NCBI GenBank assembly: GCA_004431415.1
Contig: QPMI01000026.1
Span: forward strand, 1-64,000
Direction of reading: 5' to 3'
Source: Cyanophora paradoxa
Taxonomy: Eukaryota > Glaucocystophyceae > Cyanophorales > Cyanophoraceae
Length of the DNA stretch: 64,000 nucleotides
Position 1 is the first letter of the stretch. The number at the start of each line of letters is the position of its first letter. The notes beneath the pieces were generated by a model. It searched no databases. It saw nothing but the letters and a program-made list of their open reading frames with translations, and was not told where the DNA came from. Positions 10,501 through 21,240 of the stretch are shown piece by piece. The position numbers and the translations under genes are program-made.

Positions 10501-13405
10501 AATTAAAACACGGTTCGCAAGTCACTGAGTGTATGCGATGTTATTTGTTAATTATAACTGGTTATCTCCAAGCTCGATCGCGAGGTGCCGACATAAAAAG
10601 CAACCTCTCTGCTCAGGCTTTTGATTAAAGCAGTTTGCTGGCGGTCGAATCACATTTATATGTCACTTGTTGGTATAAGTATTTATAGAATTTAATTATC
10701 TCCGCGCCATGAGAAATATAATAGACATCACGCACGTTTTGTTGATGTCGACAATGCCGGAGCTGTTCACGGTAAAACATTTTGCATTCGAGCTATCGCC
10801 GGTGTCCGACGACTGCAGAATAGCCATGGAAGGGTACTTATCGTAATGGCATCTGCAAGTGCGGCCCCAAGCCGGAACTCGAGTCAGATGCCGAAGCAGG
10901 TGCAGAAGCTTGAATCTAGAAAAGATCTAGACAGCCATGCAGGCCGCGATTGTTTGGAGCCTGGGTCACTCACGCTTTCCAGAAATTGTCTCCGACAAAC
11001 TCTGTCGCGATGACCTTGTTTCCAGTGCATTCAGGCCCCTGCGCGCGGGCGCGAATTAGCTTGGGTCTGGATGTACAAATGCAAGCCCACGAGGAAAGGC
11101 GAATGCGGGAGAGGTTTCATATACCGTAAAGCATGCCATGGTTTTGTCTCCTGCATTCCAAAAGTTAGCCCAAGTATCGAGCCACTCACGCACGCGTGTA
11201 AGATAATTTGGAAGGCGGCATGACGTCTACACGCACCCCTGTCGACCTCAATGAAGCCGCGAGTGGTATCCTTAAACATTGGATATCTCCATTCCATGCT
11301 GCGTAGATCCCAGCCTCGAGCTCAGCCTCGATGACACGCGCTTACGAGCTCTACTTTACTTTCCGAAGCTCGCTTTCATGTTCAACGGCTCACGTTCTAT
11401 TAGCGTCGACCTCGCCAGCGCCGTCGGCGGCCGAACTAATATTGTAGCAAATAGCTTCTTCGCTGTATCCCCCGCTCCACGGCTTTCGCATAGCCACGGA
11501 CGAGTAACCAGAAGCTCGGCATCTGCGCGGCCCAGATCGCGAGCGTCATGTACCGTAGTACAAATGCATGCCGATCCCCCTGGGAATATTGATCCTGCAG
11601 GTCTAGATCTATAAGAACGCATCAATAGCATGTAGTCTGAACATGTACAATAGCCCAAGAGGCCAAGAGATCTAGAGCATGCGATATTATTGATGCATAT
11701 GCGAGATGCAGAGCGAGTCACCAAGTAATTATAATGTGATCTAAGAAACTCGAAAATTCTGGCAGCGGCAGCTGCACGGCTCTACTTCTATGTATAATCA
11801 AAAGTGTAAAGCCGCAGCTGCACTGCGCGGCAGGTTCGCGAACATGACTGTTACTCACGCTTTCCAAAAATCACTGCCCACGCCTTGAGTTTCAAATTCC
11901 TTGCTTCCAGTGCAATTCGGCCCCTGCGAATGCGAGGGGAATATCAATTGCACGCTTTGAAGATCCGCTGGCAAGGAGTCCGGTTCGAAAGCTGGAACTA
12001 TCTAAAGAAGTCGACGTCGAAGCAGATCGATTGCGAGACACACCGTGAAGCAGGCCGTCATATACTATTATTATATGTATTCGTGAACGCTCTAATTAAT
12101 TAAATTACACTTATGAGGTCCGCTGAAGTTGTTTAAAAGAAGCAGATCGAAACACACCTTGAAGCAGGCCTTCATAGCGATGCCTGCGTGCGAAAATTCG
12201 CTCCAACATAAGTCCTTCTGTGTATGGAGGGGCTAGGGCTCGGGCAGCTATCCGAAGCTCAGTCGATACTATTTTTTGACGCGTACCCCTCTCGATCTTG
12301 ACCCCGCCAAGAATGGAATCCCAGAGGACTCTGCGCCGCGATCAGCTACTCCTGAAGTCCTCGTGACCCCAGCCTCATGGTCAGGCTCAGGTGATTGAGC
12401 GGGCTATAGAGCTATATATATGAATGCGAATTCCGAAAGTGCGCGGCTCACTCTCTTTGACTTGCGACTTGCCCATAGCCGTTTACATTGTCGCAACTGA
12501 CCTCTCCAGAGCTGTTGACATTGAAGCAAAGGCCTTTCGGCCCATGTAATTTCAAAGCCAAGCTTTTGTGACCATTGCCCCGGCATCTGTCGACCCAAGT
12601 GCACAGCGGGAGTCATGGTCGACGTCAGTTGCGGCAAAGAAATAGCATCTCGAATACTAATTTTAGCACGAGCAAGCAATTGCATGTCCCAGGCCCCAGG
12701 CTAGCGCTATAACACAACAGTAACGCCCAGACTGTTACATTCTTCTCAATGTCACTCACGCCTTCCAGAAGTCATCGCCGACTTCGCTGGTCTCAAGAAC
12801 TTTGTCTCCGGTACAGTCTGGTCCCTGCGCACGCGCGCGCGCAGAAGCGTCAGCCGCTGTTAACTCGGAATCGAATGTGGACCCAAGCTCTCCGACGTAA
12901 ATCCGCAAGTCTAAACTCTGAAGTTAATTATATAAATATAATCCGCATGCATATGCGCATGCGGAATCGAAGCCTTGAAAGTGTCACAGTGTGCAGGTAT
13001 ACGTACGCATACGTATGCGTACACTGCACTACGGTGGACCGTCTGACTTTGAAGCTACTGAATTCGAAGATCGAACAACTAATACATATATATGGACTGA
13101 GAAAATCGAGATACCGTGAAGCACGCCTTGGTAGAGCCGCCTGCCGGCGCCGATCGCGCAGATCAACGATATGCATATGTATGTCCGTTTCGAGACCGGC
13201 GCCTACAGAGGAAGCTATAGGGCTCCAGCACTTTCAAAGCTTACAGTTGCAGCTGCAGCGATCCGATGATGGCATGCATATATATGATCACGCGTACGTA
13301 TATATATATGTATTGCGCGGCACACGCGTGCACGCACCCTTCAACACGGTAACTCCGCCGACCACCTTGGTTGCCGGTTTCGATGGCTTCGGGCCCATTC
13401 CGTAT
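7515..13405 (-). CDS. Secreted-type tandem repeat protein, copy 1 (six 4-exon cassettes, 5' end missing)
   Basis: Twenty-five exons were placed: 13405-13338, 13140-13115, 12824-12760, 12586-12452, 12330-12287, 12183-12158, 11923-11859, 11522-11394, 11298-11237, 11150-11125, 11038-10974, 10852-10736, 10442-10399, 10332-10307, 10064-10000, 9900-9793, 9617-9568, 9324-9299, 9238-9174, 9018-8902, 8679-8594, 8511-8486, 8371-8307, 8068-7952 and 7662-7515. They give about 589 residues in one frame. Each repeat has four exons: W-D...GGV; a constant 26-nt exon (KACF); a constant 65-nt exon (CTG...VGDDFWKA); and a C..xGY.SVA...C.NVSSSG exon. Every repeat carries about four cysteines and N-x-S/T sequons, which suggests an extracellular or vacuolar protein. 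The C-terminus is acidic (FEGFEEDIEEE). I do not recognise the domain. The first exon with a signal peptide was not found. Confidence 0.8.
9401..9476 (+). mobile_element. 5'-truncated copy of the retroposon-like element
   Basis: This 76-bp insertion in an intron is flanked by a perfect 20-bp direct repeat at 9381-9400 and 9477-9496 (CTTCTATGTATGTAAATGTA). It contains the 68-bp core in the orientation opposite to the 6.97-kb copy and ends in seven A residues directly against the second repeat. The corresponding intron of the second gene copy (near 40130) lacks it. Confidence 0.6.
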
Positions 13406-13640
13406 CTGAAGCGCCCCGGCCCGAAGTAAAAACCTTGTACAATTATATCGGCGACATCGACGGTACCGCCCGGGCCGGCGGTATCTATAGGCTGCGGCTC
13501 CGGCGGTAGCTAACGTCAGGCACAGCTAGCTATAGCAAAGCGCACCGCCGAACTCGAAATGCGCGCGTACTACGGTACGATTGCGACCTGCACGTCGACA
13601 GTCGACGTCTAAACTTCCTGCTGCCCGGGCGGCCGCAGCC
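13406..13640 (-). promoter_or_regulatory. Conserved 5' flank of the repeat gene
   Basis: About 230 bp upstream of the first recognised exon is alignable with 43916-44150 of the second copy, although the two differ by several short insertions (for example TACGGTAC at 13571-13578 and an extra 9 bp near 13625). It may hold a leader exon, intron and promoter. No open frame with a signal peptide survives in both copies. Confidence 0.35.
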
Positions 13641-14118
13641 TTGCAGTGCCGACACTGCCGACTCGGGGAGACACTGACAGCCGCTGACTCAGTGACTCAG
13701 TGAGCGGCTGGACCTCACAGCTCACTGTCAGACTCTCAGAGTCTGAGAGTCACTGAGTCATGCATATATGATCACTGATTCAGTGCCACGGTGAGTGCCA
13801 CGGTGCATCCTCATGATCACGTCACGGCGTGCACTGCCACTGCGGCACCGTGCATCACGGTGCATGCCACTGCATGGCCCGGGGCCGTGGGCCGTGGCCC
13901 GTAGACTGGCACTGGCCCGTGGGCCGCGCACGTGGCGAGCTCGACTCCGCTGCTCGAGGCCTCTACCGGTATACACCGTAGTACGTAGGGCCCGGGCCCC
14001 GGGCCGCCCGGCCGACCGGCTCGAGCCGCCGGGCCGGACTCCCGGGAGGGGCCCGCCCGGAGGGCCGGGCCCGGGAGTCGGGCCGGGACCGTCGGACTGC
14101 TCAGGATCCGGAGTCAGG

Positions 14119-14642
14119 ACCAGTGCTGAGTAAAATTTACTCCCCAAAAATTGGCATGGCCTGAAAACTTTCTGCAAGCTTTGGAAAATTATGTGCAAAT
14201 ATTTGCGCCATTGAAAACATTCCGAGCACCGCAAAAGCACTGTATCTCGTAGCAAATAAGCGTCTAAACGAGAGATATGGGCTCTACAATGATACCTGTG
14301 CGTTTAGATTCAAAATACGCAAGCGTTATGTCTTGTTTTGGCCTTCTTTTCAGAGTCGCCGAGAGGGGGGTACCCATCTTAATGAAGCGACCTTCGCCCT
14401 CCTGACGCCCATGTAGCTCTTTCACCTCTAAAACTATGTCAGAACCGATCGCGATGGGAATGCCGCGAGCAGCCGATAGACCTTGCTCGTAATTGGCGGT
14501 GGGGTGGGGTGCGGAGGGGGGGTCAAGTGCAAATTTACTGAAAGTTTTCTATGGTTGCCGGCGGGGATGAAAATTAACTGAAAGTTTGCAAGAAATTTTT
14601 CAACTGAAAGTTTGCCCAGCGCAAAGATACGCAGCACTGGTC
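14119..14642. mobile_element. MITE-like element with 10-bp terminal inverted repeats
   Basis: The element starts ACCAGTGCTG and ends CAGCACTGGT, an exact inverted pair, and is flanked on both sides by CAGG. The inside is AT-richer than its surroundings, holds three copies of an AACTGAAAGTTT-like word near the right end, and encodes nothing recognisable. CAGG is frequent in the flanking GACTCAGG sequence, so the target duplication alone is weak evidence. Confidence 0.55.
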
Positions 14643-15192
14643 AGGACTCAGGAGTCAGGACTCAGGAGTTACTGAGTTACTAGTAGGACAACTTAGGAGT
14701 CTTTACTTAAGTAACTTAGGACTCTTAGGAGTCTTCTTTTGAACTTAGGAGAAGTTAGGACTGCGCATATGCTCAGTGCCGCAGTGCTGTCCACGCGAGC
14801 TAGCGAGCAAGCCGGTCGCGAGCAAGCCGGCTCGACGGGAGCGGCGCGGCGCGGACGGCTAGCGCTTGAGCCGCGTGGGCCCGGGGGTTTTGTTATAATT
14901 AGGGGCGAGCCGCGGCCGGCTTCAATGCTGGCTCAGCGGCTAGTAGCGCCGGCTAGCTATTTAATATAGCTTTATAGAATTCCATTCGAATTTCGAATTC
15001 AATATTGTACAAGGCAATTTCCCCGGGACCCTGAGTCGGTCACACGTCGCTGAGTCAGTGCGCATGCGCATGCCGGCATGCGCAGTGCCCGGCACACTTA
15101 AGCTTCGAGCCGCGAGTCCCGCGACTCCCGGGTCCCCCGGGTCCTGGAGTCCGACGGTCAGGGAGTCATGATCAGGGGGCGGCACTGCCAGT

Positions 15193-15702
15193 AGGGTTGC
15201 CGCTGCACGTGAAGTTTCACAAGCCCGGGGTGAAACTGAAACTACCGTGAAACTTCACACGTTTCACGTGAAGTTCCACTATTTTTGCATGTTTCACTAC
15301 ACACGCTTGCGAGATTTGCCCTCCAAACGACTCAAAAGCGTGCGTAGAAGCCTCCTGGACTGTTGTAGATGTTTTGTAAATGTGAGCTCTGCTAAGATAT
15401 GCGAGATTTGGAGGGAGAAGTACTGCTGCCATTTGGGGGTACACCCACATGTGGGCCAACCAAGTGCGAGAGTGACCCTTTTCTGCTGTCAGATAAGCAT
15501 AAAATGAGTTTACAGGCTGGAGGTACTGTTTAAGACCTTGAACCGCTGCCGCTTCCGCCTTCAGCGCGAGGGGCTCCAGCAAGAAGTTTTGTATGGGAGC
15601 CTGAAGTTCACGTGTAGTTTCAGCAGGCCTGGTGAAACTGAAACTGAAACTTCACTGAAGTAGTAAAGTTTACGCGATGTGAAACTTCACCACGGCAACC
15701 CT
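15193..15702. mobile_element. MITE-like element with AGGGTTGCCG termini
   Basis: The ends are AGGGTTGCCG and CGGCAACCCT. Just inside both ends are long GTGAAGTTTCAC-type palindromes in inverted arrangement (15210-15290 and 15605-15695). No transposase is encoded. The termini resemble those of the next element, which suggests one family. No clear target duplication was seen. Confidence 0.5.
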
Positions 15703-15797
15703 CTCAGGGGCCGAGTTCTCATCATCATGGCATCCCCTGGCATCCGATCGATTCCGATGATCCGATGATCAGCCTGCCAGGCTGGCAGGCCTGAGGG

Positions 15798-16290
15798 CAG
15801 GGATGTTATTGGGGGTCCCCCGAGGGTCCAAAAATTATGGCGATAATTTTTGCCTTGTATGTATAATTTATGGAAAATTATGGGAAAAATTATGCCATAC
15901 AAAGCGGAAAAGTTTCGTCGCTCAGCCTTGTTTCGTTGCTCAGAAGCATTATATACATGTTAGAGTGCTTTATTGACTCTCAGAGATATGTCCTGGGCCG
16001 CTAATGACGCTCTGGAGCAAGGATGCATATGGCTGGGTGACAGATGGGGGTAGGGGCTCTTAGAGGGGGGAAGAGGCGCCGACGCACCTCGCATTCAGCA
16101 CCCGCAAAGCAGCCTTATTTGCTTTCAATACACAGTAGATCTATCTTATAACGTTTAAAGGCGACAGGGGGGTGTCCTCTAAAAATTTTCTATAAATTAT
16201 GGATGGCCGAAACGGGGGGCAAAAATTATCCCATAATGTTTCGAAAAATTATGGAATACTTTTTCCATAATTTATGGGCGGCGAACCCTG
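15798..16290. mobile_element. hAT-like non-autonomous element with 8-bp target duplication
   Basis: The 493-bp block begins CAGGGATG and ends CGAACCCTG. It is flanked by the 8-bp direct repeat CCTGAGGG at 15790-15797 and 16291-16298. An 8-bp duplication and CAGGG termini are characteristic of hAT transposons. The interior is AT-rich, with ATAATTTATGG repeats in both orientations, and has no transposase. Confidence 0.62.
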
Positions 16291-16872
16291 CCTGAGGGGT
16301 CGGCCGCGGGCCCGCTGCCGACTTCAAGATCAGAGCCTGCAGCCGCTGACTCGGCGCTGAGCTGGCGTCGCCGCCGTCGGGCCGTCGACGGCAGGGCCGG
16401 GCAGGCCCGCAGGCTAGCCTAGCTATAGTAGCTAGCTGGCGAACTTCGGAAGATTTAAATTGGGGGGCCAATTGCACTGCGGCAATTTGCAAACATCTCT
16501 CGCGGCTACTAGCACCCTGGTTTAGGTACTCAGTACGCAAGAGGGGATACTAGTCCAACGTTTTTAATTTTTCAACGGAGCGTCGGATCCGGATCCGGAT
16601 CCGGACTCCGGAGTACGGACAGTCCGACTCGGATTCGACCGGGACAGTGCACCCGGAGACCGTGCGCATATGCATCATGGCATGCGCACGTGCCGCCGGC
16701 CCGCCGGGCGCCGCCGCCGCGCGGCGCGGCTCGCCGCCGGCGCCGCTGTACATCACAGATTAATATTCACAGTACCGTACATGTGCCGGTCACCGGGTCC
16801 ACTGCCGGACTCCCGCCCGGACTCCCGGGAGTCCATCATGGCATCGACTCGCCGAGTCGGCGATATCATATC

Positions 16873-16908
<36 letters not shown>

Positions 16909-16909
16909 C
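16873..16909. repeat. ATG/GAT microsatellite
   Basis: An uninterrupted (ATG)n tract of about twelve units lies in non-coding DNA. It creates artificial poly-Met and poly-His frames. Confidence 0.9.
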
Positions 16910-16999
16910 GCACTGCGGTATTCATGATGATGCATATGATTCGACTCTCCAATGGGTCTTCAATGAGTCTTTATTGACTCTCCTGTAAGGTTCAGCACT

Positions 17000-18370
17000 A
17001 AATCAGAATGCGCAGCCGGGGGATGGCGATTAGAAGGGAGGGAGAGCCATTTTTCATGAGGGTCGCGCAGGCCGTTTGTACTGCACAATGCACATGCTGC
17101 ACACGCCGTCGAGCTCGCTGTCGCTCCCCCGTCAAGGCCCGTACTACCCCTTTCCTTTCTTCCAGACGAGTACCCGTGCCCTCGTGCCCTCCGTATCCTC
17201 TCCGGCCCCGGCCCCCACCACCCGCCGCCCCCACCACCTCCGTCTCCTTCCTCGTGCCCGGCCTCCTCTCCTCTCGTCTCTCGCTTCGAGGGCGAGCGGC
17301 GCCCCGCCCGCCGCCCCCGCCGCTGCCCGCCCTTCCCTCCTCGTTGCCGCCGCCGCGCCCGCGCGCCAGCCGCGGGAGGCGGGGACGGAGGCGGGAGGCG
17401 GGGACGGAGGCGGGAGGCGGGGACGGAGGCGGTGCGGCTGCTGGGGCGGGCGGGAGGCGGGGACGGAGGCGGTGCGGCTGCTGGGGCGGGCGGAGGCGGG
17501 GACGGAGGCGGTGCGGCTGCTGGGGCGGGCGAGGAGTGCTTCAAGGCGTGCAGCGACCTGAAGGAGGCCGCGGGCGTAGGCAGCGAGGCGGCGCACGGCC
17601 CGCTCGAGGGCCGCCAGCAGCGCCCCGCGTCCGCCACCGGGTCACGGCGAGGCCGCTCGGCCGCGCGCCGCCACCCCGCGCCGCCGCCGGCCCTTCCCTC
17701 CTCTCGTAGCGCGAGCGGCCCCGCGCCGCGCGCCGCCGCCCGCGCCGCCCCGGCCTCCTCTAGATCTCCTCTCGTTTCCCTCTTCGAGCGCCAGCGGCCG
17801 CGCGCCGCCCGCCGCCCCGCGCCGCCGCCTGCCCTTCCCTCCTCGCCGCCTTTTCGCACAGGAGGCGGCGGCGGCCATGTCGATGCGGTGGCTGCCTCGA
17901 GAACCTTAGGGTCCTCGCAAGCGTGGCGTCGTGGGGTCGGCCGTGCAGCGCAGCCCCAGACCCATCCAGGTCCAGCTCCCCGCGTCCCTCGTCTCAGCGC
18001 CCCTCTTGCTACCCTTAGCCCCGCGCAGTGGTCAACGCGACGGAGCCAGCCGGCCCATATGCATCCCTCGCCGACTCGGCGAGTTCGTAGACACCGCGGG
18101 TATGCATTCCTCCAGGACGTCGCAGACACCGCGGGTATCCTCCCGGACCTGACCCCCCCGCAGGTCGCCGTGGCTCTTCACGCCGCGCAGTCCCTGCTCC
18201 AGCAGCGGCCCTCGACATCCCGGGTCCGTACCCGTACCCCACCCTGCTTCTGCCACCCTAGGCCTGCTGAACGCTCGCAGGGCTCGGAAGCCTGACGCTG
18301 CATCATCCTCGTCCTCCGCCCCTCCGTACGCGTCCGCACACACACACCCACACACCACACACCCACACAC
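17000..18370 (-). other. GC-rich region with possible minus-strand exons of an Ala/Arg-rich protein
   Basis: Several long overlapping frames exist here, but most are products of GC content. The most protein-like segment on the minus strand is RRLAAYARGLLQVAARLEALL (17500-17596), an amphipathic-helix-like stretch preceded by ALLAALERA. A plus-strand segment near 18100-18210 (DLTPPQVAVALHAAQSLLQQ) also looks helical. Neither could be joined to other exons with consistent phase, so no gene is called. Confidence 0.25.
17375..17531. repeat. GC-rich minisatellite, about 42-bp unit
   Basis: The unit GACGGAGGCGGTGCGGCTGC plus a TGGGGCGGGCGG-type tail is repeated three times and preceded by shorter GGCGGGAGGCGGGGACGGA copies. 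Confidence 0.8.
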
Positions 18371-18378
18371 ACCCGCAG

Positions 18379-19730
18379 GAACTTCATGATGGTGACGGAG
18401 TTCGGGCAGATCTAGAGCGCCGACGACCTCCGCCGCCCTCGGGCCTGGATGGTAGGCGATGGGGCGCGGGCGCGGGCGAGGGCGAGGGCGAGGGCGAGGG
18501 CGGGAGCTAGGGCGAGATGAATTAGATCGGAGCTCCCCGCACGGCTCAAGCTCGGCCCGCTGAGCTCGGCGGCTCTTAGTTTAACTAGCGAATGAATTCG
18601 AGCCCGCCCCGCTCAAGGTGGACGTCTCTCGCTGACCCGGCGGGCCCGGCCCGGTCCGCCCGCGCGCAGGCGATGGCGGTCTCCTGCGGCCTCTTCTTCC
18701 TCGGCTCCTCCCCTCCTGGCCAGCCCGTACCCCGCCCCTCCTAATAATTATTTAGGCTTCTGCGCAAGATACTTCGCCGGCGCCTGCGCAATAAGCCCCT
18801 GCGACCCCCTCCTCTCAACCCCTCCCCCCCCCCTGCGCCCCTCCCTATATCCCCCCTCCCACCCCTCCACCTCCCACCCCCTCCACCCTCCCACCCTCCC
18901 TTATTATATTCCCTCCTTCCTTGAGGGCGGGCGGCCTCCCCCTCCCTCGCCCCCCCACCCCCCTAAACCCCCACCCCCTTCAACCCCCTCCCCCTTCAAC
19001 CCCCCCCCGGCCCCCCCTCAGGCTGCCGGCGGCCTTCGTGAGCGGCCCGCGGGAGCTCATCGTCGCGGCCTCCGTCCTCTGCTTCTCCTCCCTCTTCGCC
19101 GTCGGGTGAGCGAGCGGCCGCGATTTGATCTAAGCTGGGGCCGGGCCCGCCTGATACGCTTCTGCGTAAATCACTTTGATAATTAAGCTCCAAGCTCTTC
19201 GTCCCGAAATTACTTTAATAAACAAGTTTATAAGCCCCCCTCTTTGCCGTCGGGTGAGCGAAGTACTAGTTCCGGCTCCGGATCCGCCGTCCGACCCGCC
19301 TGCAGCTGCCAGGCCGATCCTTTAAGCCATCCGCCCCGAAATATACTTTGATAAGCCTACATATAAAACGGACGGTATCTTGATAAGCCTTTTGATAAGC
19401 TTCGGAGTGAGCCTCTGAGCGGCCGCGATTTAAGCTGGGCCGGCCCGCCTTCCGCCTGCCCGATAAGCTTCTGCGTTTAATAATACTTTGATAAGCTTAT
19501 ATATAAGCCCTCCGTCCTAAAGGCTTCAACCCCAAAGCTCCGCCGTCCTACCCGCCCGCCTGACCCGCGGCCGCCCCGCCCCGCACGGTGCCGTCAAGGG
19601 GCGGGCGACGCGCTCGGGGGCGCTGGCCTCGGGACTCGAGAACGTGGTCCTCGGCGGGCTCGGCGCCGCCCTCTGCTACGGCGTCGGCGCCCTCGCCGAC
19701 TCGGGGGGCGGCCCCGTCGTGCACGCGTAG
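18379..19730 (+). pseudogene. VIT-family fragment (last four exons) with stop, frameshift and lost splice site
   Basis: This fragment contains counterparts of exons 9-12 of the intact transporter at 18379-18459, 18670-18718, 19022-19105 and 19589-19730. Exon 9 has an extra ATCTAG at 18410-18415 that puts a TAG in frame, and an extra 6 bp further on. Exon 10 has lost one C. The last acceptor reads CACGG instead of CACAG. By contrast, exon 11 and about 270 bp of the next intron (19022-19371) are identical to 4680-5029, so the duplication or a conversion event is recent. The first eight exons are absent. It cannot make a transporter. Confidence 0.85.
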
Positions 19731-20980
19731 TCGGAGCGGATGCTCATTATTATGTGAGCCACTAGGGCTCTAGATCTAGCTATATATATATAGATTACGA
19801 CATGTCCATATGCATGGCCCAAATGCATATGCATGGCCATGGACCCCAATCGCGCCCCGCGCCCAGCCCGCCCATATGCATTTATAATTAAATTACTAGT
19901 TATTAAACAACCGAGTCCCTGCGGAGCAGGAGTGGCCTTGGGTCTTGGGGTTTCAAGACGTGAGGGTGGCCGCTCTTTGTTTTAAAACGGGGTCCCGCAA
20001 CCGCGCGCGGTTACTGTTGAGAGGACTATGCCGCCTATAGCTAGAATAGCTATGTAGTAGCGGCGCCTGCCAGGGGCTGCTGGCGCCGGCGGCGAGCCTG
20101 GCGCGGCCGGCGCGCGCCGGCGTCCGACGGTCGCGGCGATCGATCGCGATCACGTCGGCGCCGGAGCTATAGCGCTAGCGCTCGATCGATCGTTGATCGC
20201 GATCGTTTGCGAAGCGACGCGCGGCGATTCTGCCGGCGAAGCGCCTAGTGACTCCAGCCTTCCGAAAGTTCCAGCCGGGTGACTCCAGCCTTCCAGCCGG
20301 GGTTCAAGGGGAAGCAAGCTGGAACCAATGACAATCGCGCTTGTCCGTGAATGGGTGAATTGACTTTTTGTGCCAATGGCGATCGGGCTTAACGCGAACA
20401 ATTTCGTTCGTACGTGCTGTTAGTGCTTGTTAGAGGTGTCACATTTGAAAAGTAGCGCCGCCATCGTGCTCCCTAGGGTCGAAAATGGGTACCTAGGTCT
20501 AAAAATTTTGTCTATAAAATCAAGTTGAAGTTTGCCACAAGATAGGCACAGACCTAAGGGCCTCTCCTTTCCCCAAGGCCGATTTCAAGTATGTGAACGC
20601 GCACGTTACATAACGTTTGTGAGCGCGACCCGGCCCGGTATACGTAACCGTCGGACCCCTATTCGAACTTCGGAATTCTATGCGCATGCGCATGTGCGCC
20701 TGCATGCAGCTGCCGCAGTGCAGCTGATCATGATCATGACCGTCGGACTTGTGCACGTGACTCAGTGATTACTAAGTTAATAGATGATTTCATCTCGGGA
20801 TTTCATGATCATCTATATAGCGGTCCTCGAGCTCTAGATCGCCGGCACCGTGGCACGCGCGCCCCTGGCCTATACGTATATACGTACGCGTTTTAAATTC
20901 GTATACGTGTACATTTAACCAGCTCGGCCGCGCCGAGGGGGTACGCATACGCCAGGAAAAGGGTACGACGTGATCATTCA
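19731..20980. other. Intergenic, no gene seen
   Basis: Simple sequence with CATATGCAT, GCGCGC and GATCGATCG words. A short duplicated phrase (GTGACTCCAGCCTTCC) occurs at 20248 and 20279. Open frames here have no homology that I can see and no matching splice sites. Confidence 0.4.
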
Positions 20981-20989
20981 CTTGGCTCA

Positions 20990-21240
20990 GGCGCGCGCCG
21001 GCTTGCGCTCGAGCTTGCAGCCCGCGAACGCTACGTGTACAGTATCAGCAGCTCGGCGAGCGTGTCGAGCATAGCGCGTCGGTGACGAACTGTCCAGTTG
21101 GCCAGTCGCGGCAGGGAGAGTTACCCCAAGTGTCGATCCGACGCGCGCGGTGCGCACCTTTTGTTTCGCCTCCTGATATCGTCTTAAGCTCCTGCATCCA
21201 CTCTGACGCAGCGGGACGCGCCAGGATAGCAAGATTCCCA
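20990..21240 (-). CDS. Exons of an unrecognised gene, paralogue of 1602-1700
   Basis: One exon ending at a GT donor at 21158 (ASEWMQELKTISGGETK) matches the segment upstream of the intact VIT gene. A possible terminal exon just downstream on the minus strand reads RHRRAMLDTLAELLILYT and then stops near 21047. The linked position, divergent from a VIT gene in both places, supports a real but poorly resolved gene. Function unknown. Confidence 0.35.

Larger units (their letters stand above)
13641..17000. other. Gene-poor region with MITE-like elements and GACTC-type palindromes
   Basis: No exon was supported. The sequence alternates between three transposon-like blocks, listed separately, and DNA made of short overlapping palindromes around GACTC/GAGTC, CCCGGG, GGATCC and GCATGC. 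Parts near 16441-16557 and 16855-16985 recur at 44735-44830 and 45125-45240, so the block duplication probably reached this far. Confidence 0.5.
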
